A stretch of DNA of 64,000 bases from NCBI RefSeq assembly GCF_029227915.1, contig NC_079875.1:28644001-28708000 (forward strand). Direction: 5' to 3'. A model generated the notes under the pieces. That model did no database searches, was not told where the DNA came from, and saw only the letters and a program-made list of their open reading frames with translations. This document shows, one piece after another, positions 35,115 to 45,103 of this stretch. This DNA is from Hydractinia symbiolongicarpus. Lineage: Eukaryota; Cnidaria; Hydrozoa; Anthoathecata; Hydractiniidae. The stretch's first letter is position 1. Each line of letters opens with the position of its first letter. Position numbers and translations under genes: made by a program.

Positions 35115-35800
35115 TTAAATTTCATTACTTACCACAACAGAATCTTCAACCTTACTTTGAAACACTTCTAGAGCTTGTGTTGCATTTGGTTTATCTGAAT
35201 TGTGAGACCAGCAATTTGAAAGTAAGCAATTAATTTGATTTGCTTCTTCACCATATAGCTCCTTTAAGTCATTAAGGTTAGGTGTTTGCCCCGGTCCCAT
35301 GGTGAGTTTAACTTACTTTTACAACTTCGAACAATGTTATGCCTAGGGCGTAAATATAAGAATTTGTTGATGCCTCATTACCGCCTTTGATTAGCTCTGG
35401 TGAAATATATGCCAATGTTGTGCCTGAAACAGAGATTACACAAAAGTTAATATTAAAATTTCAAAATATTTTAATATTTTTATTTTACTTTACGCACCAA
35501 GTAATGGGTTTTTCGTTAAAGTAGTAAGTACCGTATCCTTGAAAACGGCAACTTCACTAAAATCGTGTTTTATCTTTAATGAGGCATTAGCTGCTTTTAA
35601 AATTGCTTTTTTTTTGAGAGCATCTGGAACATTTTTACAGCAGCAGTCTTTTCTCGCAATGTGTGTTTAAACACTACTGCCGACGACCCTTTTCCAATTA
35701 TGCCACCAGAAGCGTTCAGTGGTGTGTCAAAAACCTGTTTTATTTGCTCTGTACATGAAAGGTCAATTTTTTTAAAACTAAATCCGGCCATAATTTTACG
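35115..35800 (-). pseudogene. Protein kinase gene fragment (TKL-like), broken
   Basis: In minus-strand order: a glycine-rich loop IGKGSSAVVF, then KTAAVKMF with the VAIK-type lysine. After a frame change comes ILKAANASLKIKHDFSEV, resembling D-LKPAN-LLK-DFG with DFS in place of DFG. A possible intron (donor near 35,497, acceptor CTGTTTCAG near 35,424) leads to GTTLAYISPELIKGG (APE motif as SPE) and SYIYALGITLFEVV. The last exon has LLSNCWSHNSDKPNA (subdomain XI). The alphaC helix and the HRD aspartate are absent, so catalysis is unlikely. It could be a host receptor-interacting-type kinase duplicate or a captured fragment. Confidence 0.55.
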
Positions 35801-36010
35801 CAACCATATCTAAAAAAAATAATTCACTATTAGTTAGAACTTACTCATCTTGAGTGGTAACACTTTTGTCTTATTCCATCCAACATTGAAAGCTTCTCGC
35901 GGACAACGAACGCAATCGGTCTTTACGTTTGTGGGGTTACGAAGTTTTGGTCTCAGTAAATCAAGACAAAATCGCAGTCTAATATTAGCACCTCTGAGCA
36001 AGTAAGTCCA

Positions 36011-36975
36011 TTTCTTCAACTGTCCTTGACATCGACTGTACAATCTTTAATAGATAACTTTTTGGAGAGCGAAGAATTGTCAGTTGTCAACTCGTACTTC
36101 TGTCACTACTGCAATATTTACCAAACTGCAACAGTTAAAGAAGAGGTCGCAGAGTTCAGTTCAATTTTGGTTCTGCAATTAAAATGCTTTGCCTATAACA
36201 AAGGTCTTGTGTCTAAGGTTAGTTCTCCTGTCACAACTTACCCGAGCACTGTTTCTATACCTATCACCATAGACAGTGAAGTCTCTTGTCGCAAGCACTA
36301 CAACTTAAGGGTTGCAATTAACCACTCAGGAAATTTGAACAATGGCCACTATACACTGTTGCTTATAACCAAATGCATGATAAGTGGTTTTATTGCAACG
36401 ACAGAGCAGTGGTCTCTTGCAAACAAGGCTTGCTAAGTGGTGTACAACCTTACATCCTTTTCCTTGAAAAGCTTAGGTAAATTGCAATCAACATCACAAC
36501 TTCCGGTTTATGTCAGCAAGGGGGTTTGACTATTCTACTCGACTTATTACCCTAGTCAAAAACAAAAAAAAAATAAACAAACAAAGCACAGTCTTATATT
36601 TGGAGAGTGACGACTCCACTTCTTACCCCAGTCACACAAGATTGTCCAGAGTAGGACAGATGAAAAGGTATGGATGAAAGAAATGTCTAGTTCCTGCTGA
36701 AGACTGTTTGCAGACCTCTTTTGTGGTGACTCAACTAGACATTTGGGTACCTTGGTTCAGGAATATGAGTCGAAACCTTTGTACCCTTTACAGAAGTCCT
36801 GTCCTACTCTCTCTGTCTGTTTGTTTGTTCAGTTTTTGTGCTAATCATCTCCTTGGAAAAAGAAAGAATTGTGTTCTTTTATATGAGCATATTCTTTTGA
36901 GGAAACAAAAGAATTTAAGTGTGAAGACTTAACTGGTCGAGTTTATCATTGTGCGCGCCCTTTGTAATTTTCATT
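36011..36975 (+). mobile_element. Endonuclease-USP non-LTR element, copy 2 (5'-truncated)
   Basis: Starts inside the USP domain and runs into the 3' untranslated region shared with 57,290-57,815 (TCAGCAAGGGGGTTTGAC, GTGACGACTCCACTT, GACCTCTTTTGTGGTGAC, TAGACATTTGGGTACCTTGG). The coding part (36,026-36,436) has the Zn-ribbon YFCHYCNIYQTATV, LVLQLKCF, and the histidine box NHSGNLNNGHYTLL. The frame is then lost near 36,360, where the Asn/Asp box (CNDRAV) sits in another frame. Sharing both the USP region and the 3' tail with copy 1 shows the USP domain belongs to the element. Confidence 0.75.
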
Positions 36976-37074
36976 CTTCTCATAAGTAATTCGGCAAAAC
37001 TCTTACCAGTTGTAGTGTAAGGAGTTATTCGGTATGTGAACAAAAAATCGATTCAGTTTAACGTTAAGGAGACT

Positions 37075-37266
37075 TTAGACCAATCCATTTGTTGCGGGAT
37101 GATATGATGCTGACAAAATCTGTCTGGTTCCATTCATTCGAAGAAATTCCTTGAATTCTTTACTAATAAATGCCGGACGGACCCTTATCTGAAAGACAAA
37201 TTTCCGGTAATCCATGGCTAGGAAACACGGAAGAAAATTTACCATTTTAAATATTTTGAATTGCAC
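37075..37266 (-). pseudogene. Gypsy-type integrase core fragment
   Basis: Reads AFISKEFKEFLRMNGTRQ, then SASYHPATNGLV, matching the DNGP-x-F-xS-EF-xx-FL...YHP-x-TNG-xxE stretch of LTR-retrotransposon integrases. The catalytic aspartate region is altered (RVRPAF where DNGPAF is expected) and the following glutamate falls after a stop. It is a short dead fragment, from a family different from the 19-24 kb element. Confidence 0.65.
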
Positions 37267-37318
37267 CTAACAATGATGTCGATGTTAGTTTTCTGGATTT
37301 GCAATAAATTTTTTACAC

Positions 37319-37495
37319 TGAATCTTCAGCCACAATTTACTTGCAAAATATTAGCAGGTTACCTGCAGGTAGTACAAAAGGTTTGCTCAATTAACACAAA
37401 AATGTTCAATAAATCAAACTCTACAGTTGAGAACCCCTTCTGTTTGAAAGGATTAAGTTGATTTAACTATTACTTTTATTCACATGATCAGGACT
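37319..37495. repeat. 176-bp direct repeat, copy 1
   Basis: Matches 39,855-40,031 almost exactly, including AATATTAGCAGGTTACCTGC and TTGAGAACCCCTTCTGTTTG. On the minus strand it follows the segment at 37,605-37,970 that resembles an LTR-retrotransposon pol end and LTR start, and it ends in GATTCA. It may therefore be the R-U5 part of an LTR; no primer-binding site supports this. Confidence 0.8.
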
Positions 37496-37604
37496 TTGTC
37501 TCAAAATTTTGTAACATTATTGACAAGGTCACTATATTTCGGCTTTCAAGGTTGAAACGAAAGACATCAGCTGGCTTTCCGTTACTACTATCTAAAAAAA
37601 GCCT

Positions 37605-37970
37605 TTAGTTCTTTATTGCTAGTTCTATAGCCTCATACATTACATAACTTTATAGTGGTGGTCCTACTCCATTCTCGCTACTCCCTTTCTTCTTGAGAAA
37701 TGATTTTCTCGTCATTTTCCACATCTACAGCTTGTCTGTCGTCTTTAATAGCTTTTCGACTATTTTAACAGGTTGATGGTTGTAACAAGCAATTGCAATG
37801 ACTTTCTCATCACTTGATTTATCTTCTAAATCTTGTGGTTCGGCGGTGGTTTGTTGTTTTGGTTGCATAGTTGTTTTCATCGGCGTTGGACAAAAGTCGT
37901 TGCATTTCTTTAACAGTTTACAGTGCAGTCTTTTTACTTTTGGTCCATCTCGAATAGTGAATACCGACAC
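37605..37970 (-). pseudogene. Possible LTR-retrotransposon pol C-terminus
   Basis: The minus frame (37,970-37,725) reads VSVFTIRDGPKVKRLHCKLL and later AIACYNHQPVKIVEKLL, similar in style to the basic C-terminal end of Gypsy integrases (a short beta-rich segment then V-x-R-x-LH-x-xLL). Its end recurs at 17,760-17,910. Assignment rests on position and style only. Confidence 0.35.
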
Positions 37971-38169
37971 ATTAGCATCGATATTTTTTAGTTGTGGAGC
38001 TTCTTGCTGCCTGATTGTGCAGGTTACGTAGAATAATCTAACACCACTATTTATGTTGTGAACTCAACCTTTTTGTCATATATTTACTGTTGTATTTGTT
38101 ATTTCTGACGATTTTATCATTTCCAAGTTCAAAAGCTTGATTCATCAATTGCTTTCATTACTCAACAAT

Positions 38170-38470
38170 CTTGTTTCCTATGTTACAAAGAAATCTGCAC
38201 TTCTGCTCACATTCTTGGTGCTTGTAAAACTGCTTTTTCCCAGGGAAGATATACCTTCAGACACCATTCTGTACTTACCCACTTAGTAGAAACTTTGAAA
38301 AAGTTGATTTTTAAACTTCCTTCTGAACCTTCTAAAAAATGCCACAAAATAACCTTCGAATATGCGTCCACAATTACTAGGAGCATCTTTCCCAAGAAAG
38401 GTCTCTCTCCCACGAATGGATCAGCGCACGGTTTGTCTAAAACAAAATGTTTTGCAATAGTATTTTAAGA
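38170..38470 (+). pseudogene. CCHC knuckle fragment of an endonuclease-type non-LTR element
   Basis: The plus strand reads CFLCYKEICTSAHILGAC (C-x2-C-x8-H-x4-C), then QGRYTFRHHSVLTHLVETL, closely following CILCKKPSSNVSHILGAC and QGRYTYRHDSVLTVLVKIL of the 55.5 kb copy. This CCHC segment normally precedes the restriction-like endonuclease domain, which is not found after it here. A separate, older copy of the same or a sister family. Confidence 0.65.
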
Positions 38471-39854
38471 ATAATTACACTTTCAAAATTCCATGCATGA
38501 ATATTTTGTTCCGTTTAGAAAAATGGAAAATTTAACTAACAGTCTGGAATAATAAAATAGCTATAGATATACCAACATTATATGACATGCTCATGAAGAC
38601 ATTCTTGATATCCATCTTGACATTTTGGGGATCTGTATCGTAAAACCCATCTTGGCTTCTCATGTTTGTAAAAAGATTGTATGTATCTCCGCATACCTTG
38701 ATTTATTTCTCACCTTGCTCTTTACCGATAAAATGCATGACTTTCATGCTCAATTATGGGTCCACCTCATCTCAGTAAGGGTGTCATCTCTTAGACATTC
38801 TCATCCTTGACTGATGACTGTATTCCTTAAATCTGCGAAAGACGTTGTTCGCCAAGTCTCTTTGCTTACTGTATTAAAATTTTTACACCTATTGATTATG
38901 CGTGCAATCGAACCCACCCGCAAACAAATTAAATAAGGATTTTTGATGATCCATATAGTTTAAGACAAAAATTCAGGAATTGATGCTCTGAAGATGGAGT
39001 TTACTTCTATATTAAGAATTTTTTTAAAATATTAACTCATTTTTCATTATACAAGCAGTATTTATGAAGATTAGTATTGATGAGGGGTCATGAAGATTAG
39101 TATTGATGAGGAGTCACGACAAGATTTCTCACTAAAAAGAACAAGTGCAATAATTTATGTACTAATATAAGATGAATAACCATATGAATTGCACAATTAC
39201 TCGTCGCTGATTCTTGCGATGGAGCCGAGAGCAAAAATGATAGAAAGTGTAAATTAAAAACCAAGTTTGCAGCTAAATTTTAAGTGGATTATTATTAATT
39301 CATAATTAGAAAATTCAAAACTTTTCAAGCTATAAAGCGAAATTCCCCTTCAGACAGTAGCTTCCCATCAAGGTCAGAATAGAAGAAACCAAGTAAAAGT
39401 TAGCAACGTGCTAGAATTATTGTCCTAGGACTCAATTAAATTTTCTGTTTTTTACTGATAACTCGCAAATTATAATGTAACTGCACTCATATTCATGTGA
39501 TTACTACTACAAAAAATTTCTATGATCAACTCTGCATTCTTTTTTGACAATAGACTCTCTCATTTCAAGGGATAATTTTAACCTGTTAGATACAAAAAGA
39601 ATTATTGTTCAGGAACTTTTCACTTCCCCCAGCAGGATAAATGCTAAACTCTTCATCAATTACAAATTTTATTGGATATTCCTTGACTTGGTGATTATCA
39701 AGTTTTGAGGTGCCTGCAATAAGGTCATTTTCAATATCAAAATTGCTGCGTGATTTTTGTTTTCATATCATTGATCTAATACATGTTTATAGATACCGTA
39801 GACTTTTGTAAGTAATACTTCGTAAAAGTTTTTTTGAAAAAAGTCTAATAGGGT
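38471..39854. other. Unassigned sequence with a 26-bp tandem duplication
   Basis: ATGAAGATTAGTATTGATGA is present twice in succession at about 39,064-39,116. Nothing else recognised. Confidence 0.4.
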
Positions 39855-40031
39855 GAATCTTTAGCCATAATTTACTTGCAAAATATTAGCAGGTTACCTG
39901 CAGGTAGTACAAAAGGTTTGCTCAATTAACAACAAAATGTTCAATAAATCAAACTCTACAGTTGAGAACCCCTTCTGTTTGAAAGGATTAAGTTGATTTA
40001 ACTATTACTTTTATTCACATCATCAGGACTT
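39855..40031. repeat. 176-bp direct repeat, copy 2
   Basis: Nearly identical to 37,319-37,495 (a handful of changes such as CATGATCA against CATCATCA). The two copies enclose 2.36 kb. Confidence 0.8.
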
Positions 40032-40107
40032 ACAGATTTAACAGACATGAAAACCTTTGGTTTCATAGTAACTGCCACAGTTCAACAGACTCAACAACAA
40101 CAACAAT

Positions 40108-41285
40108 TTGGTAATATTTGATTTAATTCACAGATTTTGCGCCACAAGATGGATTGAGGACGAGGAAGTAGCAGCAAGAGCAATTGAATTGTGGGACAAT
40201 GTTGTCAAAGTTATGTCTTATTGGGAGAGTCTTAGCAAAAGCAAACGGCCAAAGTGCAAATCCTATGATGTTCTACTTATGGTCGCAAAGTTTACCTTTT
40301 TCAAGAATGTTGCAACGACCCTGAAATGTTACTTGGTTGCTTTCCAATCAGATAATCCAATGGTTCCTTTCTTGAGTGATGTACTTGAGGGAATGACTAG
40401 AAAAATCATGAACCTTTTTATTTGTAAGGAGGTTATGACTGAAGCGAATACTCCTCGTAAACTTATTAACATTGATGTTGAAGACGTCCAGAATCGATTG
40501 CCAGTTGACATGGTGAACACAGGCACAGCTGTAAAGGCTATCTTGCGGTCAAAAGACATAACAGATAAGGCAATACATCAGTTCCGAAAAGATTGTGTAG
40601 CTGATATTGAAGCTACAAGAGAGAAGAACCTTGAAGTATCTTATCGTTCGATGCTCCTCCTCATTATCACCAGTCAATATGGTACATCATGTGTTGCCTT
40701 CTGTGGCAGATTCGGCAAAAGAAGAGGTTGAGAAATTCTTGTCATCGCTCTACGCAACCAAGAGTGGATGAATTCCTAAGGCCGTCTTTCAAAGATCAAA
40801 AAGCGTTATGGGCCATCTGTAAAGTGATCTTTACATTATCACACAGCCAATCTGCTGTTGAACGGGGATTTAGTATCAATAAAGAAATGTTGATTGAGAA
40901 TCTTCAAGAGAAATCTATTGTTAGCGAAAGAGTTGTATATGACCACCTACAATCATCCAATGTGGATATGCATGAGTATCACTTGAGTAATGGTCTGTTG
41001 AAAAGTTGTAAAGCTGCCAGACAAAGATGCGGAACACATCTGGAAGACCAAAAAAGAAAAGAAATCAACAATGTTAAAAACCATAAGAAAAGATTAATCT
41101 CATCCATCAATGCACCGAACACGGATATTGAAAAACTCTGCTACCAAGCTGAGGAATCTGAGAACATGGACTTTTTAGTTCATGCAAATGCTTTAAGAAG
41201 GAAGGTCACCGAAAAGAAAGCTAACATAGCCGAACTAGATAAAGCTGTGGAGAAGCTAACTAAGGATCTTCAAAAAGAAAAGTAA
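40108..41285 (+). pseudogene. hAT-superfamily transposase relic B
   Basis: Two overlapping frames carry the C-terminal half of a hAT transposase of the same family as relic A. Frame one (40,131-40,731) reads FCATRWIEDEEVAARAIELW, then SKRPKCKSYDVLL, and DNPMVPFLSDVLEG. Frame two (40,689-41,285) carries ALWAICKVIFTLSHSQSAVE then RGFSINKEML, the dimerisation region, followed by a charged coiled-coil-prone tail ending in TKDLQKEK and a stop. One frameshift near 40,700 separates them, and the BED finger and first catalytic Asp are missing. Better preserved than relic A in the middle section that A has lost. Confidence 0.75.
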
Positions 41286-41439
41286 CGTCAATGCTCACAG
41301 ACTCCATATAGGATATTAGTTGATATTTGTTGTTTTTCTAGTCTATTTTTTTCTAAAGTTCTGATTTTATATGAATATTCTGTATGAATATATATGTTCT
41401 TTAAATTTTGACACGATTTTGTTGTTTTTCATCATGTAG

Positions 41440-41475
41440 AAAAAAGTCATGGAAAAGTCATGGAATTTCTTTTAC
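41440..41475 (+). repeat. Subterminal AGTCATGGAA repeats of hAT relic B
   Basis: AAAAGTCATGGAAAAGTCATGG shows two adjacent copies of a ten-base unit about 150 bases past the transposase stop, in a position equal to the TCCTGGAAT clusters of relic A. Likely subterminal transposase-binding repeats; inference. Confidence 0.35.
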
Positions 41476-41514
41476 CAAATTCTGTGGATGGTAGACAATT
41501 TTGCCGGAAAATTA

Positions 41515-42120
41515 CGTAATTGTCACGTGACTTTTTCGCCCCGAGAATGGGAAAACCAGATTGCAATGTCATCCGCAAATTGTGTCTGGATCACTTATGT
41601 TGTTGGGATAGGGAGGTAATTAACAAATAATCTATATAAGATAGGGCTCAAACGGCTTCCTTGGGGAACTCCAAAGTTGAGATGGAATGCCATACCCCAT
41701 CAACTACTATCCTGATTCCTCTATTTGTTAGGAAACTTTTTATCCAAAACAGAGTTTTTTTTTGTTGATATTCATTTTTTGAAGGTTCCAGATGAGTCCG
41801 CTATGCCACACTCTGTCAAAGGCTTTCTCTACATCCAAAAAGATGTCCGTGGTGGTTCTGTTTCTATTAAAACTTTCTGTTACAAATTGACTAAGTCTGA
41901 ATATCTGATAATGTCATTTATCATGTTTACTATTTCCTTGCGGGAAATGTTTTCTTCCCTGTTTCTGCATAAAAGATTGGTGATTTGCTTCAACCAAAAA
42001 ATTAAAACCCTGAAGTAGACCAAAAGCCCTGGAGTATTTTCAGCGTTCCTGCGAGTCAGCACCCTCGTTAACCAAATTTTAAATCCGAAATAGAAGTTTG
42101 CATGAATTAAAGTTACCATT
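41515..42120 (-). pseudogene. Jockey/RTE-like LINE reverse transcriptase relic
   Basis: Minus-strand pieces in order: LSQFVTESFNRNRTTT, FLDVEKAFDRVWHSGLIW (RT motif A with its Asp), GVPQGSRLSPILYRLFVNYL (motif B) and TQFADDIAIWFS (catalytic ADD). They lie in different frames separated by stops. The DVEKAFD-x-VWH-x-GL signature differs from the MDLSKAFD of the 58.8-63.1 kb LINE, so this is another LINE lineage. Confidence 0.75.
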
Positions 42121-43239
42121 TAAGGTTCTAGCCATGGCTGATGATTTTTCTCAAAATTTAGGCTAGCCCGGCTTTAGGATAGCACTCTTTCGACTAATGT
42201 ATACCACGGAATGTCCCAGCATCCAAGTTTTCCTTTTCCCAAGATTTTTTAATATCAGTTTTATTTCTTTTTTTTTGGTTTCGCTTTCCTTCTCCTTCAA
42301 TTTTGAATTTGATATTTTAGTCAGAACTTTTGTGAATGGCGTGTCATAAATTTTATCCCACTCAATGGTCTATACTTCTTGAAATAGACTTGGCGGCCAC
42401 TTTCATGCGAGGAAGTGCTTTGTTCAATTTTGGAGTTGTATTTGTCACATTTTGTAATCGTGTTTTTATTGTATTATTTATATTGAAAACTGGGGTAGTT
42501 TTTGGAGTAGTAGTATTTGGAGTATTGTGAACAGCTTGTTGTGGTGTAATACATTCTTTATCAACAAAATGTCTTTTCTTTCTATGTCAAGACATTGATG
42601 GAGTGTATGTTTTCTTTGTAAGGAGTTATCCCCCTAAATTTTCAACAAATTTCAAAAATTGGAAAAAACATTTTAAGGTACGGTTAATCCCTCCTCAATC
42701 GTTTTCTGCTCTTAGAAAGTCATAACAATGGTAAGTAATATTATTATTAATTACCTGAAGATGTAAAGTTTTATTTACGAAAAGCTTCGTGTATTTTATT
42801 GTAAATTTTATATGTTCTTTTATAAAATAATCCTTTTATGGCGAAGAAAACAATTTTAAACATAACAATGGGTAATAACATGTTCATTTAGCAACGCCTT
42901 AGCAACGGACTTTTGCCTATAAATCCCAAGAACTTTTCATATTCCTCTGGATGTTTTTGGCAAAAAACGCTAGATTTGGGTACGAGGTTGTCCAACGATC
43001 TAAATTTTCCTAAAAAGGTGGACTGTTGAGGGTAAAAATATGATTGAACGAGCCAATAAACATGAGATTATCAATTTTCCTCTTCTACAGTTTATGCAAC
43101 CATGGGAGAACTTGTAGAAAGAAATATAGAACAAAAACCTTCAAAAAAAGAAAAGGATTTCATGGGCGTGTATAAATATTGTATATACAGATAATAATAG
43201 TATAAATTGGATGGGAATGTGAATGTTATAACGACACTT
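42121..43239. other. Unassigned sequence
   Basis: A plus frame at 42,336-42,530 is hydrophobic and Val/Phe-rich without a recognised fold. A possible donor-like GGTAAGTAATA lies near 42,731, and a short frame near 43,100 (MGELVERNIEQKPSKKEKDF) may be the start of the Mutator-like relic that follows. Confidence 0.3.
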
Positions 43240-43609
43240 TGAATACGACTGTCTCCCCAGAAAAAGGTTGTTGATTTAGATGCTCGTAATACAAAGGAAG
43301 ATATAATTACTGGTTACAGATTTGTGGACATAGGGATCATGTTTTCTTTGTTTAAAGTTCTAACTTGTCCAAGTTTTCTGGTGTTTAGCACGTGCCTGGC
43401 ACTCCACCTATTAGAGGATGTACATAAGAAATAAAGGTTGTGACTTTGAGTATGGATGTTACACTTCTACAAGAAGCAGCTACGTTTTTGACATAAATGT
43501 TGAATCAGCATACAGTATGAGAGCTTGTGGACAGGAGGAATATAACGGCTTAGAAAGGTTTGCTACCTTGATGAATCACGAGGGTGACGATAAACCGCAT
43601 ACGCAGTAA
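43240..43609 (+). pseudogene. Mutator-like transposase relic, second locus
   Basis: The pieces LDARNTKEDIITGYRFVDIG and KVLTCPSFL are followed in another frame by FDINVESAYSMRACGQEEYN then LERFATLMN. These parallel LIDTDLLLGLL, KCPSC, YEINYRAIV and MKTFCAIMNM of the 14.6 kb copy in the same order. Stops and frameshifts are frequent. It ends abruptly at the palindrome at 43,612. Confidence 0.5.
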
Positions 43610-43611
43610 AA

Positions 43612-43680
43612 AATGCGGGCGTTTTCGGGCAAGTTCGGCGTTTTGAAAAAAATTTAAATATTCGCCCGAAAACACCGCAT
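43612..43680. other. Long hairpin (17-18 bp arms, 33-base loop)
   Basis: ATGCGGGCGTTTTCGGGC (43,612-43,629) is matched by GCCCGAAAACACCGCAT near 43,663-43,679. The arms pair except for a small mismatch (GCG against TG). The arms are GC-rich in an AT-rich setting. Related words (GCGGGCGG near 43,803 and GAACTCGCCCTTGCGG near 43,852) occur just beyond. It lies between the Mutator-like relic and the orphan gene on the minus strand, so it may be a transposon terminus. Confidence 0.65.
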
Positions 43681-43867
43681 ATAAAAATTAAAATAAACTT
43701 ACTATGTGGTAGATAAACTTTATTAACTCCTTTCTCTTCAAGTGCCTTCTTCCCAACTATCGTCCGCTTGGCATGTTACAAGGAATTGCATTTCGTGAAA
43801 GCGCGGGCGGTTTCGGTGGACAGCCGTCAATTTTATTCGAAAAGTCGCCCGAACTCGCCCTTGCGGC

Positions 43868-44663
43868 TTAACCGCACCCTCCTTCGTTCTTTTTTTTTGA
43901 CTCTTCCTCCGGCTGTTTAACTGCTGCAACGCTGTCCTCCTCGTCTTTGTCATTAAGCATGGCCAATAAAGACCTTTTTGTTGCGGAGGAAGATGAAGCA
44001 GACGTGCTTGGTGACTTGTCAATGCACAAATCATAATAATTCTTCAAGGTTGTTTCCTGCTCCACCCTGCCCCGCAACAAAGGGTAAATTGCTATGGACG
44101 AATCGAGCGCATTTTAGGTGAAGTGCTGTGGAGAACAGCGCTGCACCAGTCTTCAGCGCAAGATCTAAGTACTTATCGAATATCTAAATATGAAAAGAGA
44201 ATTATAGCACATTGTGACATTAGTGCATTGTTTTAGTGAATAAGTGTTTGAAATGAGTTACTTCTTCACCCTTTTCGGGCAGCGCAGCCCCTGTTACCGC
44301 CAAAGTTACTTTTCAATTTTGACTATGACGGTTTGTTTTCTTCACATTCTCTATGAAATGGTTGCAACGATTCTTTGACTTTAGATATGCGCCCTTTCAC
44401 AATGTTATTTAACTTTTTATCCGCCAGCAACGGCAAGTTTTCATCAATCGTCTCAGAGTTTGTTTCAACAGTTTCGACGAATTCTGACAACGCTACGTTA
44501 GGACGATTCAGCCATTCGCATGTGAAGGACCTTAATTTTTTGCGAAAATCACCATCAGAACCCGTTTCTTCTTTCGTTGCAGGACCATAACCGCGTATAA
44601 AATCTTTCGCTAACTGGTCCAAGAAGTTCACAGCTGTTTTAGAGGTTTTTTTATTAGACATTT
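43868..44663 (-). pseudogene. Orphan protein family, decayed paralogue
   Basis: The first exon (44,661-44,323) starts at ATG with MSNKKTSKTA, then LAKDFIRGYGPATK at residues 18-31, FTCEW, and RPNVALSE at residues 53-60. These align directly with KDFICPYGKA, SCEFLC and RPSVALSE of the gene at 46.4-47.4 kb. After ENKPS there is a stop; the shifted frame continues with VTGAALPEKGEE. A probable intron ends at CATATTTAG (near 44,190), and the next exon reads KTGAALFSTALHLKCARFVH (KLGACLYSLSTHYSVARFVF in the partner). One more frameshift precedes an acidic/Lys-rich tail ending EESKKKNEGGCG. The function is unknown. A 5'-leader intron (donor GTGAGTG near 44,759, acceptor CTCATTTAG near 44,664) is visible. 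Confidence 0.6.
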
Positions 44664-45103
44664 CTAAATGAGGGAAAACATACCGATAATTATAAGAAAA
44701 AAATAATCATTTTACGTAAAAAAATATTGAAGAATAAAGCGTAACAATAAAACACTCACCGATGTGCAATATGAAGCACTGTCAGATTTGGCGGCTAAAT
44801 GTAGAATGCAAATGCAGTTGCTCCCATCAGTATTCATACCTTTTTTTCCATACCAAATAAAATGACATTTGACCCCAAGAATTATTAGCCAAATCTCATT
44901 GGTTGAACGTCTATCTCACCACTTTGCAACGCTCATTAATATTTTTTGCGTTGTGTAATTGGCTGAGATTGCAACATTCCATTTTATTCCATCCAATGAA
45001 TGATTTTTTCAACATTAATATGATTGGATAAAAATAATCACACCTTTTTACTCTGTAGTTCATGTCCGAAATTGTTGCAGGTGCAACCCCTGTTAAAGAT
45101 TAA

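Noticed and set aside
37319-40031. Complete LTR retrotransposon bounded by the 176-bp repeats
   Set aside because: No primer-binding site or polypurine tract next to the repeats and no matching target duplication; internal DNA contains unrelated fragments.
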